Below, piece by piece: positions 56,401-64,000 of a DNA stretch of 64,000 nt. The translations under genes were made by a program, and so were the position numbers. The first letter of the stretch is position 1. The number at the start of each line of letters is the position of its first letter. Origin of the DNA: Paraconiothyrium sp. Pb-2020 (lineage: Eukaryota > Ascomycota > Dothideomycetes > Pleosporales > Didymosphaeriaceae); assembly GCA_022419385.1 (NCBI GenBank), contig JAJUBI010000007.1, forward strand, positions 1,335,768 to 1,399,767, given 5' to 3'. The notes beneath the pieces were generated by a model. It saw only the letters and a list, made by a program, of their open reading frames with translations. It did not search any database and had not been told where the DNA came from.

Positions 56401-59400
56401 GGGGGAACCATCGGACAAGACCTCACGATCTTCGCATTGTGGGCTTCCGTGCTCTGTAAGCGAACTGCGCAGCGCCCAATGATATCCACCTAATATCTGG
56501 ATAGTGCACCTTTGCAGAGTTTCATTGGTGCTTCTATCATTCTCCAGGAGAGTCTCGTCGGTCCCTTCGACGACCTGCCGTACACCTTGCGCAAATTGCT
56601 ACTCGAAGATCTGCTTTATGCATTCAAGAATCGTACCGCCTTGGCCAGTGTCATCATCTCAAATCCTCAAGCCCTGCTTGCTGCTATCAACCATGTTTGG
56701 CCATTACCACTCGGAGCTCTTGACGATCTTCAACATATCCGTCTCGTACCACAGACATGGTGGGTGGAGGTCTCCATTCGATCAAATCATCAGCAAGCTA
56801 TGCACATAGTCCATTATCACTTATTCCGCGGGGATTTTCTCATCGACGGCAAGCAATCTGGCATCCTTCCAGCGGGGTATCACAAGCCTATGATCCAAAT
56901 GCTCTTCGGGACATACGCGCTACGTGTTCTGCCTTCACATATGCCCGGGATGTCTCACTTTGTTGCACATACGATGCCATTGAATCACAGGATTCATCTA
57001 GGTTTCCGTCAGGGTCAGCTGGTCGTTCGCGCCGTCCAGGGTCAGGCGACCTTGGAACTCATCGACGGTTCTATCTTCACCAGCGTTGGTCGGAATAGCA
57101 TTCAGCACGACCTACCTTTGCCTTTAATCAATGACTGCTTCCACTGGCTCAATGTTGATACCAAGGTCATGGAAATTCGACAAGGAGACATGGAAGTCTA
57201 AGGACAGCAATTGGAGGCTCGACCTTATAACCTGCCGGGCAACTAGGAAGGCCTCAAGCCTTGTCGATCCCTTCAGTGCGGTTGCCCGGAAGGTTGCCCA
57301 GAATTTCCATTACTTCGAGACTGCGGAGCACATCGTAGTGACTCAACCGGCGAAAGGATCGCTCTCCGTCGAGTTGAGACGCCTGGAACTGAATTTCTTT
57401 GTCAATAAGTCCAATCTCTTACAATGTCGCGAGCTGAGTGCAGAGGTTGCCTACACTGATGTGCAGGACATAGGCACGTGGTACGGGTGTTTGAGCAAGA
57501 TTGTGCTTCGGTCAACAAAGAACGAGTGCCAGCGCCTAGTACTCGTCCCAGAAGGTCGGCTTCGTTACCGTAGACTCGAAGGACATGTATTCGTTACTGT
57601 TGAGCCTACAGGTTCATATCTAAGGTTCGACGTCGACGATGTGCTTGGGCGGATACAGTGTCCAGCTGAGTATCGGTTACTCTACACGAAAGCGATGTGG
57701 CACGCCTATACGTCTTATATCTTACCAGATCCTTTGACTGGGCGCACTGGCTCGGAGGAGGCTTTGTATCTATTACGGACCGGCCTATACAAACCATGGG
57801 CACCAATACGTGACGGCAGGGTACCTACGATTCTCAACAACATCGCGACTTTATCCCCAGAGCGAATGTATTATCCTGAAGATCTGAAATGTATGGAAGT
57901 TGTGACTTGGAATCAATACCTTACCACCACCATCCAGGACGACGGGTATCGCGCGCTTGTGGAAGACATTTACGAACGAGATTCTCAACTACAACTGTTT
58001 GAGATTGATCCTACTAAGAAGATATCTCAAGAATCTACTCTGAGTGATCCGCACTTAGTATATCGCTCGCTTTCAAGACTCAACAGCAACGAATCAACAG
58101 CTGATATGGTCTACACATCACGCGGATTCTCCATCCAAAGCGATGTGCGGGACAATGTAACGCTCATCACACGTTACCTGGCTGAATGGTCCATTACAAC
58201 CGCGAGTACAGACCATTTGGCACAACTTCTGCAGCAACATTCGGTCATTGGAGGTTTGAGCGAGCCGTACGATCACAATTCACTATTTGATCTGATCTCC
58301 GTGGACTTGGTGGAGCACTGGGGCGCTCTTATCCAAACAGCCATGCAGGCTAGGTGTGATGAACGTTATCGCTTGATGTTCGTCTTCGCACCAATGGCAT
58401 TGTCTCAACACGCACCCTTCGAACTCCTCCAGGTTTTGCTATCTTATGCCATTTTCCCTGAGCTCCGGAACGTCAAAATTCCTGGCTGGCCGTCATATGT
58501 TCGTTTCAAGCCTAAAGAAGTCCCTGCTGCCAAAGATCTTGCGGAGGCGATGAAGAACGCGCATCAACCTCATGAAGAGATTCCTAAAAAACAAGGCGAC
58601 TTACTTGGCCTGATGGCCTTGACGCGCATTCATCATGAAGAGGCTTGTCAGCACAACTGCTTGCAGCTCGCGAAGTGTATCCTCCTTCAATGGCCACAAG
58701 TTGACGTCGATCTGAGTAAGCTGCTCACCATCGAGCCTAAATTTCTCGATATGCATACTGCTTTGGAACTCGCATTCAACGATTGGAGGCGATTGGCACA
58801 GAACTTTCAATTTTCCGAATATCTCGAACAAGTTCAACTTATACTGGACGAGCATGCTGATTCAGTTGAACCACTTACGAACGACAGGATTCTTGAAGAT
58901 GGATTTGATCTCGCTGAGCCCAAAAGATATCTTTCTCACCGGACTAAAGCTGCCCCAACGCTTCAACACCTGTTACTAAATGTAGACTTAATCGGAGATA
59001 ATCTGAAACAACCAGTCTTAGGTGCACGAGTTGGAAATGATACGAGGGCTAGAGGGGTATTACGGCAGCTTCCCAACGGTCATTTGGCAATGCTGCATGA
59101 AAAGCGAAAACGTGGAGAAGGCGAAGCACCTTACAAGCTACCTAGCCAGGTGCCTCATCGAGAGCTGTGGACAATAGTCGAAGGGCTTCAACGAGAAATG
59201 TCTGTGATACCCGCTTCATCCGTCCAGCGTGCGTATGGCCGCGAACTTATGGATAGTATTGAAGCGCTTGGGAAGCGCAACTCGCTGTCTACCCTTACTT
59301 TGCCTGCATTCAACAGGGTCCTCTTGAAACAGCAGATTGATGAGAAGAAGCGGGCCTGTGATGAAGCGCTCCGTGCTTTAGATCAAGCGCTCGAGGCAGA

Positions 59401-62400
59401 TGACAAGCGTGCACTTTGGCTAAAACTATCTGGTCAGTGGCCGAAATTGAACAAGATTGCACTTCGCTCAGAGATTCGATCGACATCCGGATCTGCGTTT
59501 GGCCGAGGCATAAAAGAAGCCATCGTCGACTTAGGCATCCGAATAACATCTTGGCAGCGTTTGCTCAGAATTGAGGATGCATCTCTCAAACACAAGGGGC
59601 AACAGTTGCAAGAAGAGCGCTCCAACGAGGGCCATGCCAACTGGGACCCTCTATTACGAACTGACTGGCTGTTGCTGGAGATCGACGGCAACATCATGCT
59701 CCGTGCGGAACAAATTGAAGTGGCAAACGCTACGATAGCACCTGCAAGCGGCTCCAATTCGGTTGTTCAGCTCCTAATGGGCAAAGGCAAAACTTCCTGT
59801 ATCCTGCGTAAGTGTTTATCCCCCTATCCAGGGATTTCTCATGGCTAACATCACTAGCTATGGTTGCGTCGGTTCTGGCCGATAGCTACCAACTACTGCG
59901 AATTGTGGTGCCACGAGCTCTACTTCTGCAATCTGCCCAGGTCATGCATGTTAAGCTCGGAGGCTTATTGGACCGCGAAATTATGCATATCCCGTTTTCG
60001 CGAAGGTCTCTAGCAGATTGTCATTTGCTTTCGTCCTTCGCTCAATTGCACTCGGGCCTCAAAAAGTCCAGCGGTGTCATGCTCTCTCTACCCGAAAACA
60101 TCTTATCTTTCAAGCTTGGCGGAGCTCAGCGATTGTGCGATGAAAATCTAGAGCAGGCTAACGTCATGATCAGAATGCAGCAATGGCTTGACCGCAATGC
60201 TCGAGACGTACTCGATGAATGCGACGTCTCATTAGCGATACGGACTCAACTGATCTATCCATCCGGATTCCAAATGGCAGTAGATGGTCATCCTCTGAGA
60301 TGGCAAACCACCCAAGCAGTACTGCGGCTTGTCCTGTTGTTCGTCCCTGCGCTGGCCCACCGCTTCCCGCGCAGCATTGAAGTCGTCAACAGGCCATCTG
60401 GTGGCTTCCCGCTGATCTATCTCCTGCGGCGTGACGTTGAGGACTACCTTGTATCTCTACTCGTCGAAGCCATCTGCAAGGGCCAAATTGCCGCGTTACC
60501 TTGTGCAGAGATCCCAGCGTCCGCGCAAGAAGACATACGAATCTTCATTTCCAGCCCAACGGTCCCCGTATACGTGGTAACAAAGGTCAAAAGCCTGTTC
60601 CAAGAGAAACAACATCTGATGAAGATGCTCTACCTTCTACGTGGGCTCTTCGTTCATCGAATCCTTCTGTCAACGCTAAAGAAGCGGTGGAACGTTCAGT
60701 ACGGCCTTCACCCGGCTCGTGATCCTATAGCAGTACCATACCATGTAAGTCTGAGGGAGGTGAAGGGTACATTGCGGGATCTGCGACACTAACTCTGAAC
60801 CCAGGCAAAAGGCGTTCCCTCGCCGACTTCGGAGTGGGGTCATCCGGACGTGGCTATCATCCTGACATGCCTTTCCTTTTACTATCAAGGGTTAAATCTA
60901 CCACAGTTCAAGCAAGCTTTCGAGCAATTGCTGAAATCGGATGAGCCAAGCGTTGAATACGAAAAATGGGCGACTCGTAGCCTACCGCAATGTCTGCGTG
61001 ATTACACCGCCATCAATGTTGAAGACAGCCTGCAATTGCGCGATCTCCATCAACATGTCCGGTAAGTTGACAGTAGTTTGCCAAAACTCATCTGCTGACT
61101 TTTTATGTAGCTTTAATGTCTACTTACTGGACTTCTATCTCAATAGCTTCGTCTTTCCAAGGCATGCTAAACAATTCGACACTAAACTTCAAGCTTCGGG
61201 ATGGGATCTAGTGCTCTTTAACCCAACTTCGACCACAAATTGCAGGACTACTGGTTTCTCTGGCACAAACGATTCACGCCATCAGCTTCCGATGATGATC
61301 AAACAGAATGATTTACCCGATCTTACCCACACCAATGCCGAGATTCTCTCATATCTACTAGAGGATCGAAATAGGGAATATGTCCGCATGTTGGATAAGT
61401 CCGGTAGACGATGGAGTGAAGAGAATCTGCTATCCGAGCTATTCAAGCCAAGCAGGCCCAATGCAAAGCAACGAATCAGGATTCTACTCGACGGTGCGCA
61501 GATCCTGGAGCATGACAATCTAGGCTTGGCTAAGGCCTGGCTTAAAATTGATTGGGAAGCTACTGCAGCGGTCTATTTCGACGATGAACACCGCCCATGG
61601 GTCATTTACCGCAAGGGTAAGCGGGTTCCATTACTTGCGACTCCATTTGCGGAGAGCTTGGAAGATTGCGTGGTATACCTAGATGAGAGTCATTGTCGTG
61701 GAACAGATCTCAAACTTCCACCCAATGCGAGAGCCGCATTGACACTGGGACCTCATGTCACGAAAGACGCTATTGCACAGGCCGCCATGCGCCTGCGTCT
61801 GCTTGGTATGTTTCCGTAAGAGCTGCGTCGATGCAATTGACTGACTAAATGCCTTGTGCAGGTCAAACTCAAGCTGTCACATTCTTCTCGCCTCCCGAAG
61901 TTCACCAGAGTATCGTTGATCTCAATAATAAACGCGAGCATGACTATTTGGACTCTTCTGATGTAGTCTCATGGCTCCTGAAGCAATCTTGCGACGGAAT
62001 TGAGCAGCTGGAGCCACTATACTACAATCAAGGCAACACGTTCTTACAGCACGAGCAGGCGAAGATCAAGAACTCGGCGTACTTAACCAATATCCATCAG
62101 CGCTCGGAGTACTTGTCCGTTATACGCACAAAGGAGTCTCAGACTCTGAAGCAGATGTATGAACCGAAGCAATTGAATCGAGGTTGGTCACTCCAATGAA
62201 TTCGAAAAACTGATGCACGGCTAATCACATTATCGATTCGCAGGTAGCATTCAGATGCAATCATACAGGGGATCACTTGGGACTTTCGCTGTCGAGCTGG
62301 AACGAAGGAAGACGAATTTCCAGGACAGTGGAATTGCCACCCACTCATCAGCCCTCGAAGAAGTTGAACAGGAGCGAGAGGTTGAGCATGAGGTCGAGAA

Positions 62401-63479
62401 TGTACGGGAGCCCGAAAAGCCGTTCCACTTCACAGCACTGAAGATTTCCCGGCTACACAACGATATCAAAGAATTTGCCAAATCTGGGAAGCTCATTGCA
62501 GGTAGTGAGGCATACCAGCCTATGTTGTCGGCTTTGCAACACACTGCCTCTGGTAGGAAACACGGGGCATTCATCCACAGCAAACCCTCCGGCCTTTTTG
62601 TGTCCAAGCAGTTCGGTCGTACAGTCAAAGTGATTGAGTCGAACGACAACTTCATACGGCCTTGCCAGTGGATCCTTTGGAGCCCCGCAACAAGCAAAGC
62701 ACTAGTCATCAGCCCCGAAGAGGCGGATGAGCTCCTTCCATCGCTTCGTCAACGTCACCAATCTGGAGGTTCAAGCCGAACTCATCTCATCGTCTACTCG
62801 GCTCCTGTAACTCGCCGTACCCTACATTTCAACAACCTCGGTTATCACGCCACTCCGCCGCTTCCCTCTTACACCGACGTTCCTTTAGGTTTGAAGATTG
62901 AGCTTGGGATATTCGCAGGTCGCCTCTACTTCGAGTGGTATGAGTACGAAGAGCTCCTTTCGTACCTCGGTGTAAAGACAACGATAGGGGAGGATGACTA
63001 CGTGGGCGACTTCTCGCAAGATACTTTTGTGCAGAAACCGCTGACGTTCCGTAAGTTCACCTGCAGATGCAACAAGTACTACACTCTAACTCTCGCATAC
63101 AGTTCACGAATGGCTTGCGGCTCTTCGCAAGGGTCAAGACTTCGAGCATACACCCATGGGATTCATCACCACCGGCAAGCCTCTATCGGCTGATCATCCG
63201 TTCTTCCTCACTAGTGCTTCAGAGGAGCTGGATTGGGAAGCCAATGCTAGAGTGCCTTTAGGCGGTGTGGTTCAGCAACTTGACTGGGACGAAGAAGAGG
63301 ACGATGATTCCGATGGCGATGATGAGTTCCACGATGGTGAGGACCATGACCAAGGGGATGAGGAGAACAACCAGGCTCGATTCGAAGAGGGTGACAGCAC
63401 CTTCTTTGATGCTGCAGAGCAATTCGAGGTTGACGAGGAAGAGAAAGACGGAACTGACAGTGGCGAGCGCGGGGAGTAG
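53477..63479 (+). CDS. Giant DUF3638/DUF3645 protein with SecA/SF2-like ATPase motifs; frame disrupted
   Basis: About 3190 residues if intact. Exons: 53477-53817, 53871-56455, 56518-59807, 59858-60744, 60805-61061, 61111-61805, 61862-62182, 62244-63050, 63103-63479. The N-terminal 2000 residues hold a family-typical region with a coiled coil (near 54.9-55.4 kb) and the phrases NPFSAVADRYL, GTWYGCLSKIVLR and RYLSHRTKAAPTLQ. DUF3638 then shows a P-loop LLMGKGKT (near residue 2060) followed by LPMVASVLAD, and LDECD (near 2190). DUF3645 shows KGVPSPTSEWGHPDVAIILT. Further on come TTGFSGTND (near 2500), YLDESHCRGTDLKLP (near 2648) and QAAMRLRLLG (near 2680). The C-terminus is a long D/E-rich tail. 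The junction 56455/56518 does not close in phase, and a frameshift lies between 57128 and 57198 (frame 1 stops at 57199-57201). The function of the family is unknown to me; the motor-like reading is an inference. It may be a recent pseudogene or carry assembly errors. Confidence 0.85.
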
Positions 63480-64000
63480 TTTGAGAACGACGGAGAGCGT
63501 TGACATGCCCAGCCAGTACTGGCTTTCTGATGCCTCTATATCTGTGCCCCAAGGCATCGCTGTTTTGGGACATGGCACGATAGAGGTGGCATGCAGAAGA
63601 AGCGGCGAACATTAATATAGTTAAACAGGTTCTGCGCAAGGCGAAGAACTACGAGAGAATGTAAATGATCTTGACCTTCAGCACCTCAAAAATCAACACA
63701 TGTTCAGCCCTGCTTGTCTGATCCTAATCCAGTGCAAGCTGCACTGCTGAATGAGCCCACCAGCCAGCACCTTGAAACCCGCCCTCAGCTGTCGCTCCCT
63801 AAACCGCCCACCTTGCAGCCTCACCAACTCCACCCAGCCTCGTATATCCTGCACCTAACGCCCGTCCCGCAACGAAAACGCGCGCTCGCCTACCCCGGCC
63901 TCGCCGACCCTGACCCCGGAAGCAAGGACCCGCCCAGCGAGCCGAGCGAGCGAGCAGCGGAATCAGAGCGGGAACATCGCACATCTCGGCAGCTCCGAAC
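63480..64000. other. Intergenic, GC-rich right edge
   Basis: 3' flank of the giant gene, then a GC-rich stretch with CGAG/GAGCGAGC repeats near 63940-63955. A 61-codon minus-strand frame at the edge is arginine/glycine-rich and looks like composition bias. The region could be the promoter of a gene outside the window. Confidence 0.4.

Noticed and set aside
63799..63984. 61-codon minus-strand frame at the right edge
   Set aside because: Arginine/glycine/alanine bias from GC-rich sequence, no domain. Not called a gene.

Overview
This window looks like nuclear chromosomal DNA of a filamentous ascomycete. Most genes are split by short GT-AG introns of about 45-60 nt. Gene density is moderate, at roughly 22 protein genes in 64 kb on both strands. 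The families present are typically fungal: a BUD2-type RasGAP, a rhodopsin-like seven-helix membrane protein, NOT3/5, a CmcJ/GA4-desaturase-like enzyme and a giant DUF3638/DUF3645 protein. A dothideomycete is my best guess, but the sequence alone does not prove it. I saw no tRNA, rRNA, transposon or CRISPR array. All exon boundaries below were inferred by eye from splice consensus, reading phase and family similarity.

Layout. 1-6.4 kb: the tail of a probable HET-domain gene, an SRR1-like protein, a small proline/serine-rich protein and a PRPP synthetase with a large internal insertion. 7-15 kb: isocitrate lyase, a DUF1365 membrane protein and a GH1 beta-glucosidase. 15-19.4 kb: a stand-alone fatty-acid alpha-dioxygenase-like haem protein and a rhodopsin-like membrane protein. 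21-27.6 kb: a serine/proline-rich unknown and a 1393-residue BUD2-type RasGAP. 28.8-40.4 kb: housekeeping genes (CYP40-type cyclophilin, IFRD-family protein, two-finger C2H2 protein, NOT3/5 subunit of CCR4-NOT, D-aminoacyl-tRNA deacylase). 42-52 kb: accessory-looking genes (basic unknown, four-helix membrane protein, SDR, CmcJ-like oxygenase, GNAT, small membrane protein, MFS exporter). 53.5-63.5 kb: one 10-kb gene for a roughly 3190-residue DUF3638/DUF3645 protein.

How genes may work together. Most neighbours look functionally unrelated. Two groupings deserve attention. The SDR and the CmcJ-like oxygenase are divergent across a 0.93-kb shared promoter region, with a GNAT and an MFS exporter close by; this could be a small tailoring-and-export set, although no scaffold synthase is visible. 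The alpha-dioxygenase and the rhodopsin-like protein are adjacent on the same strand, which could link oxylipin production with membrane sensing, but only by position.

The most interesting object is the giant gene. The DUF3638-DUF3645 span carries, in order, motifs resembling those of a SecA/SF2-type ATPase: MGKGKT, LDECD, GFSGTND, RGTD and QAAMRLR. Its reading frame is broken, once at an exon junction near 56.46-56.52 kb and once between 57,128 and 57,198. The PRPP synthetase gene likewise lacks one base in exon 3 at a run of five C. Some or all of these may be assembly errors, or some may be real lesions.
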